Source: Exiguobacterium artemiae 255-15 (lineage in GTDB: Bacteria; Bacillota; Bacilli; Exiguobacteriales; Exiguobacteriaceae). From it: a DNA stretch of 64,000 bases. Below are positions 15,257 to 24,195 of this stretch, in pieces (the stretch's first letter is position 1; each line of letters starts with the position of its first letter). The stretch is taken from NCBI RefSeq assembly GCF_000019905.1, contig NC_010556.1, positions 2,320,001 through 2,384,000 of the forward strand, written 5' to 3'. Made by a program: the position numbers and the translations under genes. The notes beneath the pieces are model-generated. The model saw only the letters and a program-made list of their open reading frames with translations. It did no database searches and was not told the DNA's origin.

Positions 15257-16735
15257 CTATTTTAATAACATAGATAATTGTTTTATTTCTTTACTGTACC
15301 CTTTTTTCTCATATTTCTCAGCTGGTAACATTTCATAGTCTTCGTATTTTATCTTCACATTACTTAAGAGCGGTGGAATATCTTTATCAAATTCAGAGAT
15401 CAAAGATTTACTTTTAACTAACTCGAAGAAATTTTTGATGTCAACCACGGAAACAGAATTAGTAGTGTTACCTTGTGTATATACATTTAATACATTGGGT
15501 ATTTGGTCTAGGAGTAAAGACATTTCTTCTACTAGAAGAACATTTACATTTACAATTAAACCATACTTAGTGAACGGTGCTTTCGAAATCAATTCTAATA
15601 TCTGATTTTTAGCTTGAACAATAGTCTCCTTATCATTCCAAACAAAATAATAATCCACTTTCCCTATTGTTTTATTTTTTAGTGAAACTTCATTTTTCTC
15701 AAGTTTATTTTCAATAGCGATTATTAATGAAAAATTATTAGCAACCCAACCAGGATTTTTTTTTATAGCATTTCTCATTGATTTTATAACAGCTTTAGGA
15801 TATTTCAAAACTCTCAATTTATAAATAGATTCTTCTAAAATTTTTTTTAATCGATTTTGATAGTTGTAGTACGATTCAATTTCATTCCATTTTTCATCTA
15901 CTAACTCTTTCGTAACACTTTCAAAAACTTTTTTATAATCCGGGTTTGTGTCAAACCCTAAAAATCGTCTATTCATTTTTTCAGCAGTTGCTAAGAGTAC
16001 ACCAGTACCCGCAAATGGATCAAAGACGACATCATTTTCGTCTGTTGCCAATAATATCAATCTTGCCATCATTTCAGGAGGAAATGGACATGCATGCCGA
16101 AATTCTTCCTCACCAAAGTCTTTTTTTGAACCCCAACTTCCTTGAGTAGGAATATAAAATTCCCAAATGTTATCTGGTACTTTCCCCTGTGGACCATATC
16201 TTTCTGGATAATCTATCCACCATTCTTTCAGTTTATCAGTGGTTTTTATTCTATCTATATAGTACTTATAGCTAGTCGATTTTCCTTTAGTAAACATTAA
16301 AACATATTCAAAAACATTTCTCATCTGACCTTTTCTAGACCAAGGTAATGTTTTCCCTTTATCCCAGATAATAGTATCTTGATGAACCCACCCTACTGTT
16401 TCAAGCTCTCTTGATATATCATCTGGGAGCCTAATCATTCTACCGTCTCTTTTCATAGTATCAACAATAACAAACATTGATGCACTATCTTTAGCTATAT
16501 GATAAACACCTTCAAATATTTTCTTTATATCTTTTAAATAAGCAGCATACTCTTGTCCAAAACCGGTTTGTTCTTTAACTTCTCCGTAATCTTTCATATC
16601 CCAGTATGGTGGAGAAGTAACTATGAGATCAACGAAAGGTATAGTTTTTTCAAAATATTCCTTCAGGAACAAAGAGCTTCCATTAATATATTGATTTAAA
16701 TCTTGCATATTTAAATTTTCGACAGAATTTAACAT
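15257..16735 (-). CDS. DNA (cytosine-N4 / adenine-N6) methyltransferase, BglII-type system
   Basis: 492-residue modification enzyme. TSPPYWDMKDYG (residues 40-51) is catalytic motif IV with the SPPY form usual for N4-cytosine enzymes, and FDPFAGTGVLLATAE (about 237-251) is the SAM-binding motif I. Motif IV before motif I means the beta class. It should protect the site cut by the endonuclease at 17073; a BglII/BstYI-like GATC-centred hexamer is likely. The methyltransferase core ends near residue 275, and a further 215 residues of unknown function follow, long compared with M.BglII (about 360 aa). GGGGG lies 7 nt before the ATG. Confidence 0.87.
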   Translation of the reverse strand: MLNSVENLNMQDLNQYINGSSLFLKEYFEKTIPFVDLIVTSPPYWDMKDYGEVKEQTGFGQEYAAYLKDIKKIFEGVYHIAKDSASMFVIVDTMKRDGRMIRLPDDISRELETVGWVHQDTIIWDKGKTLPWSRKGQMRNVFEYVLMFTKGKSTSYKYYIDRIKTTDKLKEWWIDYPERYGPQGKVPDNIWEFYIPTQGSWGSKKDFGEEEFRHACPFPPEMMARLILLATDENDVVFDPFAGTGVLLATAEKMNRRFLGFDTNPDYKKVFESVTKELVDEKWNEIESYYNYQNRLKKILEESIYKLRVLKYPKAVIKSMRNAIKKNPGWVANNFSLIIAIENKLEKNEVSLKNKTIGKVDYYFVWNDKETIVQAKNQILELISKAPFTKYGLIVNVNVLLVEEMSLLLDQIPNVLNVYTQGNTTNSVSVVDIKNFFELVKSKSLISEFDKDIPPLLSNVKIKYEDYEMLPAEKYEKKGYSKEIKQLSMLLK

Positions 16736-16749
16736 TTACAAACCCCCAG

Positions 16750-16768
16750 ATGTGTGGTTATCACACAT
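16750..16768. promoter_or_regulatory. Palindrome between methyltransferase and controller genes
   Basis: ATGTGTG-GTTAT-CACACAT is a perfect 7-bp inverted repeat. To its right, TATACT (plus) and TATAAT (minus) -10-like boxes overlap around 16780, so one site could affect both divergent promoters. It is the best candidate for the controller protein's operator (C-box). Confidence 0.55.
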
Positions 16769-16833
16769 TTTAACATGAAAATTATACTAAAATCAAATAA
16801 AAGAATCTTTATAAAATAAGGTGCATACAATCC

Positions 16834-17073
16834 ATGAACAATATTAGAAATTTAATTGGAAAAAATTTAAAAAGAATAAGAAAAGAAAATTGTATCACAC
16901 AAGAAGAACTTTCTGCAAAACTGCTTACTTCCGGAACTAATTTAGATAGACCTATGATATCAAAAATTGAAAATCAAACTCGAGAAGTAACTGATATTGA
17001 GCTAGTTGCAATCGCTAATGTATTATCAACTTCTATTGACTCACTAATTGAAAAAAGTAAGGATGAGAACTAA
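16834..17073 (+). CDS. XRE-family controller (C) protein of the R-M system
   Basis: 79-residue helix-turn-helix protein. IGKNLKRIRKENCITQEELSAKL with MISKIENQTREVT (about residues 8-52) is a complete lambda-repressor-type HTH, and ALANVLSTSIDSLIE-like C-terminal helices give the dimer face. Size and position, overlapping the endonuclease start by one base (TAATG), are those of C proteins that delay endonuclease synthesis until DNA is methylated. Its operator is probably the palindrome at 16750. Confidence 0.85.
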   Translation: MNNIRNLIGKNLKRIRKENCITQEELSAKLLTSGTNLDRPMISKIENQTREVTDIELVAIANVLSTSIDSLIEKSKDEN

Positions 17074-17627
17074 TGAAAATTGATGCTATCTATTCATTCA
17101 ACAATGGTAACAGTGTTATAAAAGAATCTTATTCAAATGAACTTAATGAAATTCTCAGCGCGATCAAATCGATCGATGCTTCTAAATTTAAAACAAAAAT
17201 AAGTAAAGAAAAAACATCCCTAGGCAAGATGCTATATAGTCCCGTAGCATTGAACAAAGAACTAAAAAAAATTTTAAATCCTTTGGGCTGGAAAGAATTA
17301 AAGCACGAAGCTATTTATTCTAGCGATAATCCAGATATTTCTGACACTTTAGCTCATAGAGAAATGGACTTTGTTAAAAATGAAGTTGGTGTCGAAGTAC
17401 AGTTCGGAAAGTATGCTTTTATGGCATATGACATCTGTAGCAAGATGCCGATATTTAAAAATAAAGGTTATATTGAAGTTGGAATTGAAATCGTTCCTAT
17501 GAAAGCTTTTGCAAAATACATGTCAACAGGAGTCTCTTATTACGAACAAATTACATGGGATTTAGAAAATCGTGGTGTTTCAAATTTAGATATTCCTGTA
17601 ATAGTAATCGGCATTGATGCAGATTAA
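17073..17627 (+). CDS. BglII/BstYI-like type II restriction endonuclease
   Basis: 184-residue nuclease. Asp99, Glu108 and Gln110 in MDFVKNEVGVEVQFGKYAF have the same spacing as the BglII active site (Asp84, Glu93, Gln95), and the following DIC...GYIEVGIEIVPMKAFAKYM and GVSYYEQ segments also resemble BglII. The likely target is an A/RGATCT/Y-type site, not proven. It is about 40 residues shorter than BglII (223 aa). Its start overlaps the controller stop, and the AIPR gene follows after 27 nt, so all three form one transcript. Confidence 0.87.
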   Translation: MKIDAIYSFNNGNSVIKESYSNELNEILSAIKSIDASKFKTKISKEKTSLGKMLYSPVALNKELKKILNPLGWKELKHEAIYSSDNPDISDTLAHREMDFVKNEVGVEVQFGKYAFMAYDICSKMPIFKNKGYIEVGIEIVPMKAFAKYMSTGVSYYEQITWDLENRGVSNLDIPVIVIGIDAD

Positions 17628-17654
17628 TAATTCCTTAAGAAAAAGGTGAGCTTA

Positions 17655-19442
17655 GTGGCGTCGGTAAACGAATATAAGATTGTTAGAGATAACAGTAAAA
17701 AACTTTTAAAATTACTATTAAAGAATGATCAAACTCGAATTTCACAATTGAGTGAAGAGAATTTAGCACGGTACGGATTTTATCATTTGATATTGGAAAA
17801 TGTTTTAGGTTTTCAAGATGATTTTGAAAATAATGATTTTGAAATTGTAGATGATACTTTAACTAAAATTATAGACGTTAGATACTTAAACGAGATCAAA
17901 GGAATTAACACACAAGGTATGGATGACTATGGAATAGATGTAGTCAACATATCAGAATTATCAGGTTCTCAAATAAATATAAATTTATTTAATTTTAAAT
18001 ATAGAAATAGATTTAGCGAAAGTCATATTAGTGATACAGATATAAATAGAAGCACAAAATTTTTAGATTTTTTGTTTGAAGAAACAACTACTTTAGATGA
18101 GTCAGTAAATTCATACACACATAGGATTTTAAACATTTTAAAAACGTATACGAATAGCGATAGTAAATTTATTTGCAATATTAATTTATTTATGGTTTCT
18201 AATGAAAACAATGGTATTCATCCACAGAGCGAAAGTTACGTTGATACTCTACGTAAAAAGTACAATTTGACTGTTAATAGTATTACTTTAGAAGAAATAA
18301 TGTCTTTTTACAACGACTCTACTAATAATAAAAAAGCTGTTTTTGTAATACCAAATGAAGATTTAATATCGTTTAATTTAGATAGCCAAACCACTAGTCT
18401 TTCACAAATAGTTAAGCTTCCTATAAACGAAATTTTTAGATTAACTTGTAAGGATGATTTATTCCCTATTGAAATAAATCCCCCTCTAGAAAAATGGAGA
18501 ACTGCTTATTCTTTAAAAATGGATCAGTCTTTACTTTACGATAATGTTCGAGGATTCTTAGGAAATACTCCTTATAACAAAAAAATATTGAGTACTTTAG
18601 AAAAAGAACCTGATAAATTCTTTTTATATAATAATGGAATTACAATTGTCGCAGAAACAATAGAATCTGTTAAGCGAATAAATAAATTTGAAGTCAGCTT
18701 ATCTAATTTTCAAATAGTGAATGGTGGACAAACACTTTCTTCAATATTTAATTTTGTAAATAATCTTAAACTAAACGGAAAAACTGATGACGAAATTAGT
18801 GATATCTTAACTCCTATTTTTAATTCTCACGTTTTAGTAAGGCTTTATAAAGTCCCTACAGAAAGTGACTTAAAAAACTTAATTGCAGAATACACTAATA
18901 GCCAAAATTCAATTTCTGATTTAAATCTCAAATCTATCAGTAAAATTCAGATACTTATTGAAAAACACTTAAAACAACATAATATTGTTTATGCACGCAA
19001 AGCTGGTGTAGTAGGTACGGATATAGAACATCCAGTTTTAAGGATTGATATGGCCGAACTTGCTCAAATAATTTATTCCGCAAATGGAAATCCTGAAAAA
19101 GTCAGTAGCCAAAAGAAAAAACTATTTAGAGAATTATATCAAGAGATTTTCCCTGAAAGTCTAAATTTAGATGAAGTGTTACAGTTAATTTACCTTAGAG
19201 AAGACATCAGAATAGAGTACATTAATTCTAAATTCTCACAATCAGAACAAAAGGTTTTTTATATTCTGTATATGTATTTAAATCACGATTTAGCAATAAA
19301 ACATTGTATCGACTTACTTGAGTACATGATTAGAACTTTCCATACTACAACTCCGATAAGTGATACTAGAAAATTGATTCAGGTTAAATTTAAAACACAG
19401 TTAGTAAATTTTTTAGACCCATCTCAAATACCAATAGTATAA
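17655..19442 (+). CDS. AIPR family protein (abortive-infection phage resistance)
   Basis: 595-residue protein. The AIPR core is seen around residues 295-375: VRGFLGNTPYN, FFLYNNGITIVAE and FQIVNGGQTLSSIFN. AIPR proteins are known from abortive phage infection loci; their biochemical action is not settled. The N-terminal 200 residues are a mixed, acidic region with no motif I can name. The start is GTG at 17655, 5 nt after AAGGTGA; an in-frame GTG at 17646 lies within that ribosome site. Being 27 nt behind the endonuclease suggests a second layer of defence coupled to the R-M system. Confidence 0.85.
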   Translation: MASVNEYKIVRDNSKKLLKLLLKNDQTRISQLSEENLARYGFYHLILENVLGFQDDFENNDFEIVDDTLTKIIDVRYLNEIKGINTQGMDDYGIDVVNISELSGSQININLFNFKYRNRFSESHISDTDINRSTKFLDFLFEETTTLDESVNSYTHRILNILKTYTNSDSKFICNINLFMVSNENNGIHPQSESYVDTLRKKYNLTVNSITLEEIMSFYNDSTNNKKAVFVIPNEDLISFNLDSQTTSLSQIVKLPINEIFRLTCKDDLFPIEINPPLEKWRTAYSLKMDQSLLYDNVRGFLGNTPYNKKILSTLEKEPDKFFLYNNGITIVAETIESVKRINKFEVSLSNFQIVNGGQTLSSIFNFVNNLKLNGKTDDEISDILTPIFNSHVLVRLYKVPTESDLKNLIAEYTNSQNSISDLNLKSISKIQILIEKHLKQHNIVYARKAGVVGTDIEHPVLRIDMAELAQIIYSANGNPEKVSSQKKKLFRELYQEIFPESLNLDEVLQLIYLREDIRIEYINSKFSQSEQKVFYILYMYLNHDLAIKHCIDLLEYMIRTFHTTTPISDTRKLIQVKFKTQLVNFLDPSQIPIV

Positions 19443-19592
19443 ATTAAAAAATCAAATTGTCATAAACAAATAAGTAAAATATCAATTCACTAGATATGAT
19501 ATTCGGATTAAATAAATAATCCAATTCTAAACATTCGAAAAGTCTACTTCAAATTAGTTGTTGTATACATGACACTTAAATTATTTACGCAT

Positions 19593-19630
19593 AATAAACC
19601 CTCATTTCGGTATAGAAATGAGGGTTTATT
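19593..19630. terminator. Terminator downstream of ssrA
   Basis: AATAAACCCTCATTTC pairs with GAAATGAGGGTTTATT (16 bp, six-base loop). It lies between the AIPR gene and the ssrA 3' end and may serve both. Confidence 0.75.
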
Positions 19631-19690
19631 TACAATCTGGTATCAACCATCTGAAGTTGATTGTTCTGAAATTCTTAAAATTTCAGGGTA

Positions 19691-20046
19691 TGGAGACGGT
19701 GGGAGTCGAACCCACGTCCGAAGGCATCGTATACTTAAGCTTCTACGTGTGTAGTCAATTTATTGGGATCTCGTCGTCAGGCTGCCAATTGACAGGCGTC
19801 CGTCCGACCAGTCTGATTCCATCTCTTCTCTTTCCCTCCAGACGGAAGGGTCCAAGCGTAGCCTGTTTAAAGTGAGACCCTAGAAATCAGCCGACCAGGC
19901 GACGGCTGCTAGGATCCGTAGTAGCTATTAAGCTGCTGCGAGTTGTGTGTTAGTTTTGCCAGTTATGGCTGATGCGTTTTAACGAGGCCGACCCCTCGAC
20001 ACGCCACAGAAGACCGAACTACCCCCGTCGAATCCGTAACGTCCCC
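19691..20046 (-). ncRNA. ssrA: Transfer-messenger RNA
   Basis: 356-nt tmRNA that rescues stalled ribosomes with SmpB. The 5' GGGGACG pairs with CGTCTCC before the encoded CCA to give the tRNA-like acceptor, and the T arm GTGGGTTCGACTCCCAC is intact near the 3' end. The 5' segment GGATTCGACGGGGG is the conserved D-loop region. The tag frame is GGC AAA ACT AAC ACA CAA CTC GCA GCA GCT TAA, encoding GKTNTQLAAA, unusually short and ending in AAA rather than LAA. smpB lies just upstream, as in other Bacilli. Confidence 0.96.
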
Positions 20047-20104
20047 AAGATATAAAATTGGGGCTTTCCGAATACTATTATAATAGCAGAAAAGTGTTAC
20101 GGGT

Positions 20105-20575
20105 TCAATACTTTTGCTTGTCGCGTAATGCGCGGTCGATATCTCGCTTCGCATCCTTTTTCTTCAGATCGTCGCGTTTGTCGAATTTCTTCTTCCCGCG
20201 TCCGAGTCCGATCAGGCATTTCGCGTAACCGTTCTTGATGTATATCTTCAGCGGTACGATCGTGTAACCGTCGCGCGAGACCGATCCCATCAAGGTCGCA
20301 ATCTGTTTTTTATGCAGCAACAGTTTCCGCGGACGGAGCTGTTCGTGGTTGTACCGGTTCCCTTGTTCGAAGTGCGCGATGTTCGAGTTCCAGAGAATCG
20401 CTTCCCCGCCGTCGAACCGGACGAACGCGTCGCCGATACTGATTTTTCCTTTACGGACCGATTTGATTTCGGTTCCCGTCAAGACGAGACCCGCTTCGAT
20501 CGTATCTTCAATCGCATAATCAAACGACGCCCGTTTGTTGTTGGCTAATACTTTTGAACTTGTACCTTTTGGCAT
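20105..20575 (-). CDS. smpB: SsrA-binding protein
   Basis: 156-residue OB-fold protein that delivers tmRNA to stalled ribosomes. [22 protein letters not shown] (about residues 10-31), [19 protein letters not shown] and the basic C-terminal tail with [20 protein letters not shown] are the conserved parts; the tail enters the empty mRNA channel. Typical length. It lies between rnr and ssrA, which keeps the two rescue partners together. Confidence 0.97.
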   Translation of the reverse strand: MPKGTSSKVLANNKRASFDYAIEDTIEAGLVLTGTEIKSVRKGKISIGDAFVRFDGGEAILWNSNIAHFEQGNRYNHEQLRPRKLLLHKKQIATLMGSVSRDGYTIVPLKIYIKNGYAKCLIGLGRGKKKFDKRDDLKKKDAKRDIDRALRDKQKY

Positions 20576-20607
20576 CTCTCTTCCACCACATTTCTAAACA
20601 GAAGCGC

Positions 20608-22965
20608 TTATTTGCGCTTCCGTTTTTTATTCGAGACCGCTTTATGGAACGGCGGTTTATCCTTCTTGTCCTTCAGCGCGAAGCCTTTGCCTTTCGACTG
20701 GTCCTTCGGCTTACTCGGACGCTTCGACTTCCCGCGACGGTCGTCTTTCTTGTCGTCGCGTTTTTGTCCCGGACGGCCGCCGCTTGAACGGATCGTCTTC
20801 GACTCAAAGCGTTTTTTCGGTTGGCGTTCCGGCATCCCGACGACTGCGAAGTCGATCGTCTTCTCATCGATGTTGACACCGGTGACTTTGATCTCGACGA
20901 CGTCGCCGATCCGGAACTGTTGTTTCGTCCGTTCGCCCATCAATTGATAGTTCGCTTCGTCATACCGGTAGAAGTCATCCGTCATCGCCTGGATGTGAAC
21001 GAGTCCTTCGATCGTGTTCGGTAACTCGACGAACATCCCGAAGTTGGTCACGCCGCTGACAACCCCTTCAAACGTCTCACCGATGTGTTGTTCCATATAC
21101 TCGGCTTTTTTGAGCGCATTCGTTTCGCGTTCCGCGTCAACGGCACGACGTTCCCGTTTTGAGGCGTGATCGGCGATTTCCGGCAGGATCGCAGAATAGC
21201 GGTCCTGTGTCTTTTGCGATTTATCATTAAAAATGATGTACTCGCGCAGGAGACGGTGGACCATCAAGTCCGGATACCGGCGGATCGGTGACGTGAAGTG
21301 CGTGTAGAAATCGGTCGACAGACCAAAGTGACCAATCGGTTCGACGTCGTATTTCGCTTGTTGGAGCGACCGTAACATGACCGTACTGACGACAGCTTCT
21401 TCCGGTTCACCTTCCACGGCGTTCAGGATCGATTGCAACGTCTTCGGTGCGACCGACTCGCCTTTGCGTTCAACATTGATCCCGAAGTTAGCGATGAACT
21501 TGAAGAACGTATCGAGACGTTCTGCTTTCGGCTCATCGTGGATCCGGTACATGAACGGCAGTTTTTGGTGTTGGACGTGTTCCGCCACCGTTTCGTTCGC
21601 GGCGAGCATAAACTCTTCGATCAGTTTTTCAGCAACCGACCGTTCGCGGAGGATAATTTCGCTTGTCTTGCCTTCTTCGTTGACGAGGACTTTTGCTTCC
21701 GGGAAGTCGAAGTTGATCGCGCCACGGCGCGAGCGGCGTTCGCGGAGAATCGCAGCCAGTTCCGCCATCTGATCGAAGTTAGCGACGAGATCGTGATATT
21801 TCGCGACCACTTCTTCGTCTTCGCGTTCGATGATTTTACGGACATCGGTATACGTCATCCGTTCCGTCGTCTTGATGACACTCTGTAAAATCTCATGATT
21901 GACGACAGCACCGTTCTGGTCGATTTCCATGATGCAGCTCAGTGTCAACCGATCAACGTGCGGGTTGAGTGAACAGATCCCGTTCGACAGACGGTGCGGA
22001 ATCATCGGAATGACCCGGTCAACGAGATAGACACTGGTTCCGCGTTCGCGGGCTTCTTCGTCGAGCGGTGAATCTTCCTTGACGTAATGTGAGACGTCGG
22101 CGATGTGAACACCGAGCTCGTAGTTGCCGTTGCTGAGCTTCTTGACGTGGACTGCGTCATCCAAGTCTTTTGCGTCAGCACCGTCAATCGTGACCGTGAC
22201 TTCCTTGCGTAAGTCGACGCGACCGACAATATCTTTCTCATCGATTTGATCTGGAATGTCATTTGCTTCCGCAATCGCTGCGTCCGAGAAGTCGACATTG
22301 ATGCCGTGCTTGTGGACAATCGACAGGATATCGACACCCGGATCGTTTTTATGGCCAATGATTTGTAAGACTTTTGCGGTTCCGGCGTAACGGCCGTCCG
22401 GATACTTCGTGATCCGTGCGAGGACTTTATGCCCGTCGACGGCACCAAGCGTATCTTCGTTTGCGACGACCGGTAAGAACGTCAGCTTCGAATCATCCGG
22501 CTCGATGTAGGCAATCGACTCAATCCGTCCTTTTGGACTGACGAACGTTCCGACGAAATCAGCCGGTCCGCGTGAGAGAATCTTGAGTAACTTGCCTTCG
22601 CGGCGGTCTCCGCCGTTTGATTCAGCAAAGACTTTGACGAGGACACGGTCCCCGTTGTAGACATTGCCGAGTTCCGGTGCCGGCAGGAAGATATCGCCTG
22701 CTGAACCGTCCTCCGGTGAAACGAATCCGAATCCGCGTTGGTGGACCGAGATTTTTCCGGCGACTTGCCCGATTTGCGCCAGTGTCCCGTATTTGTTCGA
22801 ACGGGTCCGTGCGATGAGTGCTTCATCTTCCAGCTCATTTAATGTCCGGATCAGTTCCTTGAACTGTGCCGTATCTGTTAATTCCAGTTTTTTCGTTAAT
22901 TGATCAATCGACAACGGACGTTCTTCCGCTCCGATGACCTCTAGTATTCGTTCACGTAATTCCAA
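20608..22965 (-). CDS. rnr: Ribonuclease R
   Basis: 785-residue 3'-5' exoribonuclease that degrades structured RNA and takes part in tmRNA-linked mRNA decay. Order: N-terminal HTH (residues 1-60), cold-shock domains (about 70-230), RNB catalytic domain with TIDGADAKDLDDAVHV (about 257-272, the Asp metal site), S1 domain (about 630-710, GETFEGVVSGVTNFGMFVEL), then a Lys/Arg-rich tail (about 720-785). The tail is longer and more basic than in many homologues. Between smpB and the esterase in the standard secG-est-rnr-smpB-ssrA order. Confidence 0.97.
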   Translation of the reverse strand: MELRERILEVIGAEERPLSIDQLTKKLELTDTAQFKELIRTLNELEDEALIARTRSNKYGTLAQIGQVAGKISVHQRGFGFVSPEDGSAGDIFLPAPELGNVYNGDRVLVKVFAESNGGDRREGKLLKILSRGPADFVGTFVSPKGRIESIAYIEPDDSKLTFLPVVANEDTLGAVDGHKVLARITKYPDGRYAGTAKVLQIIGHKNDPGVDILSIVHKHGINVDFSDAAIAEANDIPDQIDEKDIVGRVDLRKEVTVTIDGADAKDLDDAVHVKKLSNGNYELGVHIADVSHYVKEDSPLDEEARERGTSVYLVDRVIPMIPHRLSNGICSLNPHVDRLTLSCIMEIDQNGAVVNHEILQSVIKTTERMTYTDVRKIIEREDEEVVAKYHDLVANFDQMAELAAILRERRSRRGAINFDFPEAKVLVNEEGKTSEIILRERSVAEKLIEEFMLAANETVAEHVQHQKLPFMYRIHDEPKAERLDTFFKFIANFGINVERKGESVAPKTLQSILNAVEGEPEEAVVSTVMLRSLQQAKYDVEPIGHFGLSTDFYTHFTSPIRRYPDLMVHRLLREYIIFNDKSQKTQDRYSAILPEIADHASKRERRAVDAERETNALKKAEYMEQHIGETFEGVVSGVTNFGMFVELPNTIEGLVHIQAMTDDFYRYDEANYQLMGERTKQQFRIGDVVEIKVTGVNIDEKTIDFAVVGMPERQPKKRFESKTIRSSGGRPGQKRDDKKDDRRGKSKRPSKPKDQSKGKGFALKDKKDKPPFHKAVSNKKRKRK

Positions 22966-22979
22966 CGTGACACCTCCAA

Positions 22980-23720
22980 TTAGTGGCTCCAGTTCAAGCC
23001 GTCCAGAAATTCATGGATATCTTGGTGGAGCGTTTCTTTTTCTTTGTCGAGCGTAATGACATGACCTGAGTTCTCATACCAGATCAAATCTTTTTGTAAG
23101 GCACTGACACCGTCGTGAATGATGTTCGCTGAATCGGTGTTGATCATGTGATCGTTGCGGGCCTGGATGACAAGCGTCGGTGCATAGACATCTTCGAGTG
23201 AATCGCGTGTGTCTTTCAGCAAGCCTTGCAAATCTTTTAAGGTCGGCATCGGTTCGAACACTGCCATCTCCTGCTCGATTTCTTCCGCCGATTTTCCTTC
23301 TCGCTTCTTAAATTCTCTTGCATACTCCGTGACTCCTGCATACATGACCTCTTCACTTTTGATGTAAGCCGGCGCACACATCGGAATGACCGCTTTGACC
23401 GGACGATGCATCGAAAGTCGAAGCGACATGACTCCGCCGAGCGACAGTCCGCAAACGGCAATCTCGTCATATCCTTTGGCTTTTAATTCTTCATAGCCAT
23501 CGAGAACATCTTGCCACCAGTCGGCTGGCCCGGTCTTCGTCAGCTCTTCGGGTGGGGCAGCGTGCCCCTTATATTGTGGTGCGAGTGAAGTATATCCGTG
23601 TTTTTGCAAGTAACGTCCGAGCATCCGGACATCGGCGCTTGATCCGGTAAAGCCGTGTAACAACAGAACAGCCCGGTTGCCGCCTTCAAAAAAGAATGGT
23701 TTTGGTAATGTGATTTTCAT
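22980..23720 (-). CDS. est: Carboxylesterase (alpha/beta hydrolase)
   Basis: 246-residue esterase of the thermostable Est30/YvaK type. The nucleophile motif is [12 protein letters not shown] (Ser near 93). [21 protein letters not shown] supplies the oxyanion loop, and Asp/His come from [11 protein letters not shown] (about 192-202) and [12 protein letters not shown] (about 218-229). Length matches the family. It lies between secG and rnr, the usual place in Bacilli; its physiological substrate is not known. Confidence 0.93.
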   Translation of the reverse strand: MKITLPKPFFFEGGNRAVLLLHGFTGSSADVRMLGRYLQKHGYTSLAPQYKGHAAPPEELTKTGPADWWQDVLDGYEELKAKGYDEIAVCGLSLGGVMSLRLSMHRPVKAVIPMCAPAYIKSEEVMYAGVTEYAREFKKREGKSAEEIEQEMAVFEPMPTLKDLQGLLKDTRDSLEDVYAPTLVIQARNDHMINTDSANIIHDGVSALQKDLIWYENSGHVITLDKEKETLHQDIHEFLDGLNWSH

Positions 23721-23780
23721 AAAATGATTCCCCCTCTAACTCTATACCCCAAAATGAAAATTTAGAAATCGAGAAATACG

Positions 23781-23814
23781 AAAAAACGACAGCGCGATCG
23801 GACGGCTGTCGTTT
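23781..23814 (-). terminator. Terminator-like hairpin after secG
   Basis: AAACGACAGC (23784-23793) pairs with GCTGTCGTTT (23805-23814), followed by TTTCG on the minus strand. It may end or reduce transcription between secG and the esterase gene. Confidence 0.65.
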
Positions 23815-23820
23815 CAGTAC

Positions 23821-24054
23821 TCACTTATAAAAAGCGACGAGTAACGCCAAAATAAAGAATAATGCCCCTAAGATAGACGCTACACGGTTTAGGACCGCAT
23901 CCAAGCCACGGGCTTTTTGGCGACCAAATAATTGTTCTGCTCCACCTGTCAGTGCTCCGAGTCCAGCCGTACGGCCCGACATCAAGAGAACGACGATGAT
24001 GAGAAGAACGGAAACGACGATGAGGCCGACAAGAGCCACGTTATGAATGATCAT
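23821..24054 (-). CDS. secG: Preprotein translocase subunit SecG
   Basis: 77-residue membrane protein of the Sec translocon. Two hydrophobic segments (about residues 4-24 and 52-74) flank the cytosolic loop SGRTAGLGALTGGAEQLFGRQKARG, whose LTGGAEQLFG motif is the SecG signature. The start is the ATG at 24054 just behind AAGGAGG; upstream in-frame ATGs (to 24105) lack a ribosome site. First gene of the secG-est-rnr-smpB cluster. Confidence 0.94.
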   Translation of the reverse strand: MIIHNVALVGLIVVSVLLIIVVLLMSGRTAGLGALTGGAEQLFGRQKARGLDAVLNRVASILGALFFILALLVAFYK

Positions 24055-24148
24055 CGATGATCCTCCTTCAGTAATATACGCTTCTTTCATTATAGAGAAA
24101 AACAACTACGGGAACAAGGTATAGATTCATGAAGTTCATCTTACCTTC

Positions 24149-24186
24149 AAAAAAACACCAGCCGGCTGACAAAATCAGACGGCTGG
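24149..24186 (-). terminator. rbs operon terminator
   Basis: CCAGCCGGCTGA (24158-24169) pairs with TCAGACGGCTGG (24175-24186), and the minus strand continues into a run of T, about 10 nt past the rbsB stop. Confidence 0.85.
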
Positions 24187-24195
24187 CAGTGATGC

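Larger units (their letters stand above)
15230..19600. other. AT-rich island with R-M system and AIPR gene
   Basis: This stretch is visibly far richer in A+T than both flanks, with frequent AAA/AAT/TTA codons, and carries only defence-type genes. It lies between a chromosomal acetyltransferase and the 3' end of ssrA, a common integration site. No integrase, transposase or flanking direct repeat of the ssrA end was seen, so how it arrived is not shown. Confidence 0.75.

Noticed and set aside
19569-19875. Short plus-strand open frames over the ssrA 3' end
   Set aside because: They lie in the complement of tmRNA and its terminator; not protein-like.
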